Positions 43,634 through 51,578 of a DNA stretch of 64,000 nt are shown here, one piece after another. Under the pieces are notes generated by a model. The model did not search any database. It saw only the letters and a list, made by a program, of their open reading frames with translations, and was not told where the DNA came from. The translations under genes and the position numbers were made by a program. Each line of letters begins with the position of its first letter. Position 1 is the stretch's first letter. Source of the DNA: Brevibacillus sp051967035 (lineage in GTDB: Bacteria > Bacillota > Bacilli > Brevibacillales > Brevibacillaceae); the NCBI RefSeq assembly GCF_051967035.1, contig NZ_JBQCKK010000015.1, positions 31,087 to 95,086 of the forward strand, read 5' to 3'.

Positions 43634-44395
43634 GTGAAAGAAGCGACACTTCGTCAGATTCTGGTCGTAACAGACGGCTGCTCCAACTCGGGGATGAGCC
43701 CGGTTGCAGCTGCTGCCCTTGCCCGCGAGCAAGGGATTACGGTAAACGTCATTGGCGTTATTGACAAAAGCGAACTGGGCGAAAAGGGGGAGCGTGAAAT
43801 CCGCGAAATCGCCGAAGCGGGAGGCGGCCTGTGCGACATCGTCTACCCGCAGCAGCTGGCGCAAACGGTCCAGATGCTGACGCGCAAGGCGATGACGCGA
43901 ACCATCCATCAAGTGGTCAATAAAGAATTGAAAGAGATTTTGGGCGATTCCGGTATAGAGGAACTGGCTCCTGACAAGCGCGTGCAGGTGGCAGGCATGG
44001 TGGATGAGCTGGGAGAAAAAAGCAGCCTGAACGTCGTGATGCTGGTCGATACATCGGGCAGCATGAAGCCAAAGCTGTCGGCGGTTCAGCAAGCCATTCA
44101 CGATTTTAGCATCAGCTTGCACTCCCGAAGCGGGCACAGCAGAATGGCAGTGGGTTCATTTCCTGGGAAACAAAAGTATCTGGATATCCGCATTCCGTGG
44201 ACAGACAAGGTGGAGCAGGCGCATCAGCTGACCAGCGATTTGGCCATGAGCGGCATTACGCCGACTGGACCTGCGATTGTCGAAGCGATTGCGTTGTTTG
44301 AGCAGGACAAACTCCCAAGCGCGTTGCAGGAGCGCTATCGCGACGAAGAAGAAAACGACGACATGAACGGAAGTCTGCGCGACCATGTCTTCTAA
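43634..44395 (+). CDS. yabS: VWA domain protein YabS
   Basis: The 253-residue protein contains a VWA fold over roughly residues 130-230 with the MIDAS motif DTSGS (in MLVDTSGSMKPK). The N-terminal half resembles another VWA-like core (ILVVTDGCSNSG). It matches YabS of the spoIIE-yabS-yabT cluster; function unknown. The start is GTG at 43634, with GGGGAG 7 bases upstream. The 3' end overlaps the kinase gene by 11 bases. Confidence 0.9.
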   Translation: MKEATLRQILVVTDGCSNSGMSPVAAAALAREQGITVNVIGVIDKSELGEKGEREIREIAEAGGGLCDIVYPQQLAQTVQMLTRKAMTRTIHQVVNKELKEILGDSGIEELAPDKRVQVAGMVDELGEKSSLNVVMLVDTSGSMKPKLSAVQQAIHDFSISLHSRSGHSRMAVGSFPGKQKYLDIRIPWTDKVEQAHQLTSDLAMSGITPTGPAIVEAIALFEQDKLPSALQERYRDEEENDDMNGSLRDHVF

Positions 44396-45314
44396 GGCAG
44401 CGACTCCTGATCTGCCCAAGTATTTTCAGGGCAAATGGAACCGGAAGTCGTACCACGTTCTGCGGGAGTTGGGACGTGGTGCGAACGGTACCGTCTACCT
44501 CGTTTCCCAAGACGGCGTGCGTCGTGCTGTCAAGGTGGGCGTGGAAGGCATGGATATTTTAATGGAAGTAAACGTGCTGAAAAGCATACAGCAGGGGCGG
44601 GATTCCAGAGTGGGCCCGCTCCTCTGTGATGTCGACGACCTCGTCGTCAACGGAAAGCCGTGTACGTTTTACGCCATGGAGTATCTGGAGGGCGAACAGC
44701 TGGATCAGTACATCCAAAAGGAAGGGGCGGAATGGGTGCCTGTCATGATCGTCCAGCTTTTGGCCCGACTTGATGTTTTGCACAAGCATGGCTACATTTT
44801 TGGCGATCTCAAGCCGGAGAACATCATGGTGAGCCAAACGGACAAAACGGTGCGGCTGATTGACTTTGGCGGCGTGACGAAGCATGGAAATGCGGTTCGT
44901 CAGTTTACGGAGGAGTACGACCGGGCTTTTTGGCACGCAGGGGACAGACGGGCCGAACCCGGTTACGATCTGTTTTCCGCAGCCGTCATGATGGTGCGTT
45001 TGACCGTTGGAAAGGAAACGTGGAAAAGTAGCCTTCGTGAACCGCGTCACACGGGATTGCTCTGTGATATAATACGGAAAAGTGACAGCCTGTACCCGTA
45101 TCGAGTGCCTTTGTTAAAGGCTTTTCACGGGAAGTTTGCCACGGCGCAGGAAATGAGAGCGGAACTGCTGGCGGTGCTTCGGGAGCGAACGGTCGCGAAG
45201 CCGCAAAAGAAGGCTCCGGCTGCCGCAAGCAAGGTAGGAGGAGGCATAAGCGGCTTGTTCGTTGCCTCGCTTTTGCTGTTGGCTGGCACTTTGTATTATG
45301 CATGGTTCATGTGA
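44385..45314 (+). CDS. yabT: Membrane-anchored Ser/Thr protein kinase YabT
   Basis: YabT-type Hanks kinase of 309 residues. The Gly-rich loop is LGRGANGTVYLV (residues 29-40), the lysine is in RAVKVG, the catalytic loop reads GDLKPENIMV with an unusual FGD before KPEN, and DFGG follows. The C terminus has one membrane segment (SGLFVASLLLLAGTLYYAWF). B. subtilis YabT phosphorylates RecA and others during sporulation, activated by DNA. Overlap with yabS suggests co-translation. Confidence 0.92.
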   Translation: MSSKAATPDLPKYFQGKWNRKSYHVLRELGRGANGTVYLVSQDGVRRAVKVGVEGMDILMEVNVLKSIQQGRDSRVGPLLCDVDDLVVNGKPCTFYAMEYLEGEQLDQYIQKEGAEWVPVMIVQLLARLDVLHKHGYIFGDLKPENIMVSQTDKTVRLIDFGGVTKHGNAVRQFTEEYDRAFWHAGDRRAEPGYDLFSAAVMMVRLTVGKETWKSSLREPRHTGLLCDIIRKSDSLYPYRVPLLKAFHGKFATAQEMRAELLAVLRERTVAKPQKKAPAAASKVGGGISGLFVASLLLLAGTLYYAWFM

Positions 45315-45329
45315 AGGATGTGACGGGTT

Positions 45330-46076
45330 GTGTCCCCGGATTTGGTGATGGATACTTGCTTGTTGGCAGGTTCAATTATATTGAAAAATGGTGGTGAAAC
45401 ATACCGGACGGAAGAGACGATGGCCTTGATCGCGGAGGCAGCGGGCATGGATGACGTCAACAGCTCCGCCACGCCAACAAGCATTATTTTGTCTTTCCGG
45501 TGCAAGGGGTTCGATCATACCCGGATGGTACGGACCCCGAAGCGGACTACCAATTTGAATAAAATCACGCTCGTAAACGATGTATCGCGAAGATTCGTCG
45601 GCGGAAAGATCAATTTGGAGCAAGCCTATCGACTGCTGTGCCAAATCGATCAGGAAAAGCCGATTTATCCGAAATGGATGCAGCATATGGCAGCCGCTAT
45701 CGCCAGCGGCTCCTTCGCCATGCTGGCGGGCGGTACCTGGTTTGACCTCCTCCCGTCCGCATTGGCGGGGTTGATCGTCAATCTCAGCTTGGAATATTGG
45801 GAACAGTTTGTTCGCATGAAGTTTTTTACGGAATTTTCGGCTGCCTTGCTGGGCGGACTGTTTGCCCTGCTGGCCGTAAACGTCTTTCCGCAGCTGCACA
45901 TTAGCATCATTATTATCGGTGCCATGCTTCCGTTGTTCCCAGGGATCGCGATTACCAACTCGCTGCGGGATTTGCTGGCAGGCGATCTGGTTGCAGGTGT
46001 TTCACGGGGAGTTGAGGCCATGTTGACGGCCGTCTCTGTAGCCGTAGCCACAGCGATTATTCTCTGGGTGGGGTGA
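45330..46076 (+). CDS. Threonine/serine exporter family protein, ThrE N-terminal part
   Basis: The 248-residue protein matches the N-terminal ThrE module: a cytoplasmic domain with LAGSIILKNGGETYRTEETM at residues 11-30, then about five hydrophobic helices from residue 120. In Corynebacterium ThrE one polypeptide carries both modules; here they are split between two genes. The start is GTG at 45330, just after the kinase gene. It is probably paired with the following gene, whose start is 6 bases beyond this stop. The transported substrate is not known for this organism. Confidence 0.88.
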   Translation: MSPDLVMDTCLLAGSIILKNGGETYRTEETMALIAEAAGMDDVNSSATPTSIILSFRCKGFDHTRMVRTPKRTTNLNKITLVNDVSRRFVGGKINLEQAYRLLCQIDQEKPIYPKWMQHMAAAIASGSFAMLAGGTWFDLLPSALAGLIVNLSLEYWEQFVRMKFFTEFSAALLGGLFALLAVNVFPQLHISIIIIGAMLPLFPGIAITNSLRDLLAGDLVAGVSRGVEAMLTAVSVAVATAIILWVG

Positions 46077-46082
46077 GGATGT

Positions 46083-46535
46083 ATGTTTTTTCAAGGGCTG
46101 GCGCTGAGCTTCGTTTCCTCCATGGCGTGGTGTGTGCTGTTTAATGTTCCGGTCCGCACGATTTTGGCCGGCGGATTGGCGGGAATGGTCGGGTTTTGCG
46201 TGTACTCGCTTTTGCCGCTCTGGGGCGCGCAAGTGTTGCTCTCCACATTTGTTTCTGCGGCCATCGTCTCGCTGTTGAGTCAATTTTTTTCGATCTTGCT
46301 TCGTGTACCCTCGACCAACTTTAGCGTTGCGGGCATTATCCCGCTCGTTCCGGGGTCTTTGGCCTACAAGTCGATGCTCGCTTTCGTGAACAACAACTAC
46401 GTGGAAGGCATTACGCTGGCAACCAAGACGATGATGGTCGCCGGTGCCATTGCATCTGGACTTATTTTTGGTATTTCCGTCGTGACGATTTGGAAAGGAG
46501 CCCGTTATGCTGGCAAGCGTACGCAACGAGATTGA
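46083..46535 (+). CDS. Threonine/serine exporter, ThrE C-terminal part (YjjB-like)
   Basis: The 150-residue membrane protein (DUF3815/ThrE_2) has about four hydrophobic helices and the family signature IIPLVPGSLAYKSM near residues 82-95. It complements the preceding ThrE N-terminal module. GGGGTGAGGATGT lies upstream. The 3' end overlaps tilS by 29 bases, in another frame. Confidence 0.88.
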   Translation: MFFQGLALSFVSSMAWCVLFNVPVRTILAGGLAGMVGFCVYSLLPLWGAQVLLSTFVSAAIVSLLSQFFSILLRVPSTNFSVAGIIPLVPGSLAYKSMLAFVNNNYVEGITLATKTMMVAGAIASGLIFGISVVTIWKGARYAGKRTQRD

Positions 46536-47934
46536 GTCTTCCGGGCTCCTGCTTCCCGGAGAAACCATTGTCGTGGGGGTTTCCGGCGGCAATGATTCTA
46601 CAGCTCTTTTGCATATATTGGCTTCTCTCAATCAACACTATCAATACGGCTGGAGGCTGCACGCCGTACACCTGGATCACGGCTTTCGCGGAGAAGAGGC
46701 CAGGCTGGACGCACAGTTCGCGGAAGCGTTGTGCCGCGAGCTTGGCGTGGCTTTTCACCTGTTTGCGTACGATGTTCCCGCCTATATGAAAAAGACGGGA
46801 AAAGGGAGCCAAGAGGCGAGTCGCGAGCTTCGCTACCGTTTTTATCGGGAGGTAGGCGTCGCACAAGGCGCGACCAAGCTGGCACTCGCGCATCATGCAG
46901 ACGATCAGGTCGAGACGATTTTGTTTCGCCTCGTTCGCGGCAGCAGGCTGCAAGGACTTGCAGGCATGCCGCAGCGTCGGATGCTGGAAGACAGTCAGAT
47001 CGAGCTAGTTCGTCCGTTGTTGCATAAAACGCGTCAGGAACTGGAAGCCTATTGCCAGGAAAATGGTCTTTTCCCGCGCGAGGACAGCAGTAACCGTTCG
47101 CGCAAGTACACGCGCAACCTGCTGCGTCTGGACGTGATGCCTCTGCTTGCCCAGGTGAACGAGAAGTATCGCGAGCATATTCTCGATCTGGCCAAGGCGA
47201 TTTCGCAGGACGAAGCGTTTTTGACACGGCTGGCTCGCGAACGTCTGGACGAGGTCACGATCGAAAAGAAACAGGAAACTTTTCTGATTGACAAAGACAA
47301 GTTTCAAACTTGTGACGTTGCTTTACAAAGGAGAATGATTACTCTAATATTAAGTTATCTCTCAAAACATACCGAATGGTCTTCGCAGCATGTGGAGACC
47401 GTTTTGCACATGCTAGGGAGGAGTCGCCCTTCTGCGGAAGTGCATTTGCCCGACAACTTGGCGGTAAGCCGGATGTACGGACGAATTCTTTTTAGTCGTA
47501 GAAAACGGCGAGACTGCATACATACCTATCGTTACAAACTCGCCGTTCCTGGGGTGACCCGGATCGACGAGAGCAATGCCACGGTACATATTTCTTACCT
47601 TGAAGGTCCCATGGATTGGAGGCGACTCCCGGACAATGAAGCGGTGTTCGACGCCGATCAGCTTCCAGGAGCGCTGTATTTGCGTAACCGGAAACCAGGA
47701 GACCGTCTCACCCTGTTTGGCTCGGCAGAAGGAAAGAAGCTGAAGGATCTACTCATTGATGCCAAAATTCCGCGAGCATGGCGGGACAAACTTCCGCTCT
47801 TGACGGCGGGCGATGAGGTGATTTTGGTACCAGGCGTGCGCCGTTCCGCCGTAGCGCCTGTAAATGGACAGACCAGGCGTTTTCTACACGTGCGGGTTGA
47901 GTTTGGAGAAGATTGGCGGGAGGTTTTTTCATGA
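46507..47934 (+). CDS. tilS: tRNA(Ile)-lysidine synthase
   Basis: TilS changes C34 of tRNA-Ile2 to lysidine so it reads AUA; it is essential. The 475-residue protein has the PP-loop GVSGGNDSTALLH near residues 23-35, AHHADDQVET around 128-137, then the C-terminal TilS domains (GDRLTLFGSAEGKKLKDL). The second PP-loop position is N instead of the more usual P/R, a minor change. The ATG lies inside the preceding gene. The stop overlaps hpt by 4 bases, as in B. subtilis. Confidence 0.95.
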   Translation: MLASVRNEIESSGLLLPGETIVVGVSGGNDSTALLHILASLNQHYQYGWRLHAVHLDHGFRGEEARLDAQFAEALCRELGVAFHLFAYDVPAYMKKTGKGSQEASRELRYRFYREVGVAQGATKLALAHHADDQVETILFRLVRGSRLQGLAGMPQRRMLEDSQIELVRPLLHKTRQELEAYCQENGLFPREDSSNRSRKYTRNLLRLDVMPLLAQVNEKYREHILDLAKAISQDEAFLTRLARERLDEVTIEKKQETFLIDKDKFQTCDVALQRRMITLILSYLSKHTEWSSQHVETVLHMLGRSRPSAEVHLPDNLAVSRMYGRILFSRRKRRDCIHTYRYKLAVPGVTRIDESNATVHISYLEGPMDWRRLPDNEAVFDADQLPGALYLRNRKPGDRLTLFGSAEGKKLKDLLIDAKIPRAWRDKLPLLTAGDEVILVPGVRRSAVAPVNGQTRRFLHVRVEFGEDWREVFS

Positions 47935-48470
47935 ATCAAGACATCGAGAAGATTTTGCTATCAGAAGAGGATATTGCAGGAAAGGTACAGGAATTGGGCA
48001 AGACGCTGACTGCCGAATACAAGGACAAAAATCCATTGGTGATTTGCGTTCTGAAAGGCGCGGTTACTTTCATGGCCGACCTGATCCGTCACATGGACAT
48101 TCCGTGCGAAATGGATTTCATGGCGGTTTCCAGCTACGGAAGCGGCACCGAGTCCTCCGGCATGGTGAAAATCCTGAAGGACCTGGATACCTCCGTGCAA
48201 AACAGACACGTGCTGGTAGTAGAAGACATCATGGATAGCGGGCTGACGCTGAGCCGCCTGGTAGAACTGCTGCGCCATCGGGAAGCTGCCTCTGTAAAAG
48301 TGGTGACTCTCCTCAACAAGCCGGAGCGTCGCAAGGTAGATATTTCGCCCGACTACAGCGGTTTCGATATTCCCGACGAGTTTGTGGTCGGATACGGTCT
48401 CGATTATGCGGAGCGGTATCGCAATTTGCCGTACATCGGAATATTGAAGCCGGAAGTCTACACGAAGTAG
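47931..48470 (+). CDS. hpt: Hypoxanthine-guanine phosphoribosyltransferase
   Basis: Hpt (HprT) salvages hypoxanthine and guanine with PRPP; in B. subtilis it also interacts with TilS. The 179-residue enzyme has the PRPP motif VLVVEDIMDSGLT near residues 93-105 and FVVGYGLDYAE near the C terminus. The ATG overlaps the tilS stop, and GGGAGG lies 6 bases before it, within tilS. Confidence 0.96.
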   Translation: MNQDIEKILLSEEDIAGKVQELGKTLTAEYKDKNPLVICVLKGAVTFMADLIRHMDIPCEMDFMAVSSYGSGTESSGMVKILKDLDTSVQNRHVLVVEDIMDSGLTLSRLVELLRHREAASVKVVTLLNKPERRKVDISPDYSGFDIPDEFVVGYGLDYAERYRNLPYIGILKPEVYTK

Positions 48471-48472
48471 CT

Positions 48473-48500
48473 TTGTTGTGGAGACTCGGCAAAATATGAT
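48473..48500 (+). promoter_or_regulatory. Possible promoter of ftsH
   Basis: TTGTTG (48473-48478), 16 bases, TATGAT (48495-48500), 40 bases before the ftsH ATG. Confidence 0.45.
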
Positions 48501-48539
48501 AAAATGTGAAGAGTGTCTGTTCGTGAGAGGAGGTAAGGA

Positions 48540-50465
48540 ATGAATCGCTTTTTTCGTAATACCGGGTTCTACCTACTGATTTTTCTTGTCACGGTCGGGA
48601 TCGTGAATTTCATCCTCTCCGGTACTGATAAGGTTGGGAAACTTACATATCAGGATTTCCGGGTACAGCTGAAGGCTGACAATGTCACAGAGCTATCCAT
48701 ACGCCCTGAAAATGGTACATACAGGGTCGAGGGTACGCTGGCTAAAGCTATTCCGGGACAGGAAAGCAACAAATTTTTTACCAACGTTCCTTTGTATGAC
48801 TCTGACGTTGTAAAGCTGGTTGAAACGAAAATTGATGAACAAAAACTGAAGAGGGTGGAGTTTAATCCAGCGGAGGGCAACAGCATTTGGCTCACCTTCC
48901 TGACCTCGATCATTCCGTTTGTCATCATTTTCATCCTGTTTTTCTTCCTTCTGAACAACGCTCAGGGTGGCGGCAGCCGAGTGATGAACTTCGGAAAAAG
49001 CCGCGCGAAGCTGTATAACGAAGAGAAGAAGCGCGTTACGTTCGACGATGTAGCGGGGGCAGATGAAGAAAAGGCGGAGCTGGAGGAAGTCGTGGAATTC
49101 CTGAAGGATCCGCGCAAATTCAACGCCGTGGGTGCCCGTATTCCCAAAGGGGTCCTGCTCGTAGGTCCTCCGGGGACTGGTAAAACCTTGCTCGCCCGCG
49201 CTGTCGCCGGGGAAGCAGGCGTTCCGTTCTTCAGCATTTCCGGTTCCGACTTCGTGGAAATGTTCGTCGGGGTGGGTGCATCCCGCGTGCGCGACCTGTT
49301 TGAAAACGCGAAGAAAAATGCTCCGTGCATTATCTTTATCGACGAGATTGATGCCGTAGGTCGTCAGCGTGGAGCTGGTCTCGGCGGCGGTCATGACGAA
49401 CGCGAGCAAACGCTCAACCAGTTGCTCGTGGAGATGGACGGTTTCGGCGGCAACGAAGGCATCATCATGGTGGCTGCGACCAACCGCCCTGACATTCTCG
49501 ATCCGGCGCTTTTGCGTCCAGGACGTTTTGACCGTCAAATTACAGTGGATCGTCCCGACATCAAAGGCCGTGAAGCGGTGCTCAAGGTTCATGCCCGCAA
49601 CAAGCCGCTTGGCGACGACGTGAAGCTGGATGTCATTGCTCGCGGTACTTCGGGCTTCACCGGTGCCGATCTGGAGAACCTGCTGAACGAAGCTGCTCTC
49701 CTTACCGCCCGCAAAAACAAAAAGCAAATCACCATGAAGGAAATAGACGAAGCCATCGACCGCGTCATTGCCGGTCCGGCGAAAAAGTCTCGTGTCGTCA
49801 GCGAAGACGAAAGACGCCTGGTTGCTTTCCACGAAGCTGGTCACACGATTATCGGCTATCACCTGAGAAATGCCGAAATGGTACATAAGGTAACGATCAT
49901 TCCGCGCGGCCAGGCTGGCGGATACACCGTGATGCTGCCAAAAGAAGACCGTTTCTTTGCTACCAAATCAGATTTGCTCGATAAAATCGTCGGGCTGTTG
50001 GGTGGACGAGTGGCGGAGGAGTTGGTGCTCGGGGATATCAGTACCGGAGCGCACAATGACTTCCAACGCGCGACTGCGATTGCCCGCAGCATGATTACCG
50101 AATACGGGATGAGCAGACTCGGCCCGATGCAGTTCGGCAAGAGCCAGGGTCAGGTGTTCCTCGGCCGCGATTACGGCAATGAGCGCAACTACTCCGACAA
50201 GATCGCTTATGAGATCGATCTGGAAATGCAAAACATCATCAACGAATGCTACGCTAGGTGTAAAGAATTGCTCACGAAGCATCGCGATCAGCTCGATCTG
50301 ATTGCCAACACGTTGCTGCGCGTGGAGACGCTTGATGCCGAGCAGATCAGACAGTTGATCGAGACGGGAAGAATGGACAACGATCCGGACAATCCGAATA
50401 ACGGTGACGTCGTGGTTAACATTCAACCCAAACAAGACGAAACAAACGAAGAACCGAAACAATAA
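48540..50465 (+). CDS. ftsH: ATP-dependent zinc metalloprotease FtsH
   Basis: FtsH degrades misfolded membrane proteins and regulators such as Spo0E. The 641-residue protein has two membrane segments (residues 8-26 and about 115-137), the AAA module with GPPGTGKT at 209-216 and SRH region, and the zinc protease motif HEAGH at 431-435. The C-terminal tail is Asp/Asn/Glu-rich. AGAGGAGG precedes the ATG. The conserved hpt-ftsH order is kept. Confidence 0.97.
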   Translation: MNRFFRNTGFYLLIFLVTVGIVNFILSGTDKVGKLTYQDFRVQLKADNVTELSIRPENGTYRVEGTLAKAIPGQESNKFFTNVPLYDSDVVKLVETKIDEQKLKRVEFNPAEGNSIWLTFLTSIIPFVIIFILFFFLLNNAQGGGSRVMNFGKSRAKLYNEEKKRVTFDDVAGADEEKAELEEVVEFLKDPRKFNAVGARIPKGVLLVGPPGTGKTLLARAVAGEAGVPFFSISGSDFVEMFVGVGASRVRDLFENAKKNAPCIIFIDEIDAVGRQRGAGLGGGHDEREQTLNQLLVEMDGFGGNEGIIMVAATNRPDILDPALLRPGRFDRQITVDRPDIKGREAVLKVHARNKPLGDDVKLDVIARGTSGFTGADLENLLNEAALLTARKNKKQITMKEIDEAIDRVIAGPAKKSRVVSEDERRLVAFHEAGHTIIGYHLRNAEMVHKVTIIPRGQAGGYTVMLPKEDRFFATKSDLLDKIVGLLGGRVAEELVLGDISTGAHNDFQRATAIARSMITEYGMSRLGPMQFGKSQGQVFLGRDYGNERNYSDKIAYEIDLEMQNIINECYARCKELLTKHRDQLDLIANTLLRVETLDAEQIRQLIETGRMDNDPDNPNNGDVVVNIQPKQDETNEEPKQ

Positions 50466-50488
50466 GGGGCGCCTCAGGTGCCTCTTTT
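50466..50488 (+). terminator. Short terminator after ftsH
   Basis: GGGGCGCC and GGTGCCTC pair with two G-U pairs over TCA, followed by TTTT. Confidence 0.6.
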
Positions 50489-50557
50489 CTTCATAAACGG
50501 ACAAGAGGCTCGCATAGGCAAGAGAGAGACAACCGAATCGATGGAGGAGGAGAAAGG

Positions 50558-51433
50558 ATGCTACTTACACCGGGAATGGCTGCATTTGATATGGACGGTA
50601 CGTTGTTGAACGAGGCATCGCAAATGACAGAGGGGACGAGAGCGGCACTGTCCGAGCTGCAAGCAAAGGGCTGCAAGCTGGTGTTGTCGACAGGCAGAAT
50701 GTTTGGCTCCGCTCAGGTTCCGATTGACTCGTTTCCATTTGACGGATACGTATGCAGCAACGGGGCCGCGATTTATGACAAAGACGGCACGCTGGTTCGC
50801 CGCTTTTTGTTGTCCAAGGAAATGGTGATCGGGGCGATCCATGCGCTGCGACAAGAGCCGATTTACTACGAGCTGCATGATACAAACAGTAACCGCTGGA
50901 TGGTGCAGGAGGATCGTGAGCGTCTGGAGGCGATCATCGAGCAGGATGCAGCTGTGGAGGGAGTCTCCATGCGGCAGTTTGCGTTTTACAGGCTCGCCCG
51001 TGTCGCGCCACTTGCGGAAATGCTGCAAAAAATCGAGAGCAACGAAGCGGAAATCGTCAAGTTTTTCATCTGGGACAGCAATCCGGAACGTCTGAAGTGG
51101 ATTGCCGATCAGTTCAGTCCGTGGCAGGAGCAAGTGACGATCACTTCTTCCGGCAAGCAAAATATCGAGGTCATTCCCCGCGGCGTCTCCAAATGGGAAG
51201 GTCTGCTCTATTTTTGTCAGACATGGGGAATTGCGCCAGAGCAGGTGATGGCGTTCGGCGATGCGGAAAACGATCGGGAGGCGCTCATCGGGGCGGGCTA
51301 TTCTGTTGCGATGGAAAATGCTTCGCCCGCGATCAAGGAGATTGCCAAATATGTCGCGCCGCATCATAACGACGATGGCGTAGCCCGATTTATTTGGGAG
51401 CGGGTCATTGGTGAGCCGTCGAAATCGAACTAG
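50558..51433 (+). CDS. Cof-type HAD superfamily phosphatase
   Basis: The 291-residue HAD-IIB hydrolase has motif I AFDMDGTLLN near residue 9, STGRMFGS (motif II), a C2B cap, and motif IV FGDAENDREAL near residue 235. Such enzymes dephosphorylate sugar phosphates or nucleotides including FMN; the substrate is not predictable. GGAGGAG precedes the ATG. It is a separate unit ended by a terminator and is not part of the B. subtilis hpt-ftsH-coaX order. Confidence 0.9.
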   Translation: MLLTPGMAAFDMDGTLLNEASQMTEGTRAALSELQAKGCKLVLSTGRMFGSAQVPIDSFPFDGYVCSNGAAIYDKDGTLVRRFLLSKEMVIGAIHALRQEPIYYELHDTNSNRWMVQEDRERLEAIIEQDAAVEGVSMRQFAFYRLARVAPLAEMLQKIESNEAEIVKFFIWDSNPERLKWIADQFSPWQEQVTITSSGKQNIEVIPRGVSKWEGLLYFCQTWGIAPEQVMAFGDAENDREALIGAGYSVAMENASPAIKEIAKYVAPHHNDDGVARFIWERVIGEPSKSN

Positions 51434-51486
51434 CGAAACGAGATGCGTAAACCGCACCTACCAGAAGCATATCTCCCCTTGCAAAA

Positions 51487-51514
51487 AACCGTCCTTGGCT
51501 TGGATGGTTTTTTT
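51487..51514 (+). terminator. Terminator after the HAD gene
   Basis: AACCGTCC pairs with GGATGGTT (one G-U) over 7 bases, followed by a T run. Confidence 0.75.
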
Positions 51515-51515
51515 G

Positions 51516-51545
51516 TTGTTAGTGAGAATGGTTATCAATTATAAT
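51516..51545 (+). promoter_or_regulatory. Fur-controlled promoter of the AraC-type gene
   Basis: TTGTTA (51516-51521), 18 bases, TATAAT (51540-51545). Between them TGAGAAT-G-GTTATCA (51523-51537) matches the 7-1-7 Fur box TGATAATnATTATCA at 12 of 14 fixed positions. Fur-Fe would block RNA polymerase here. Confidence 0.78.
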
Positions 51546-51578
51546 GGGCGTAGCGATTCGGAGAGGAGAGGTGTCCCC

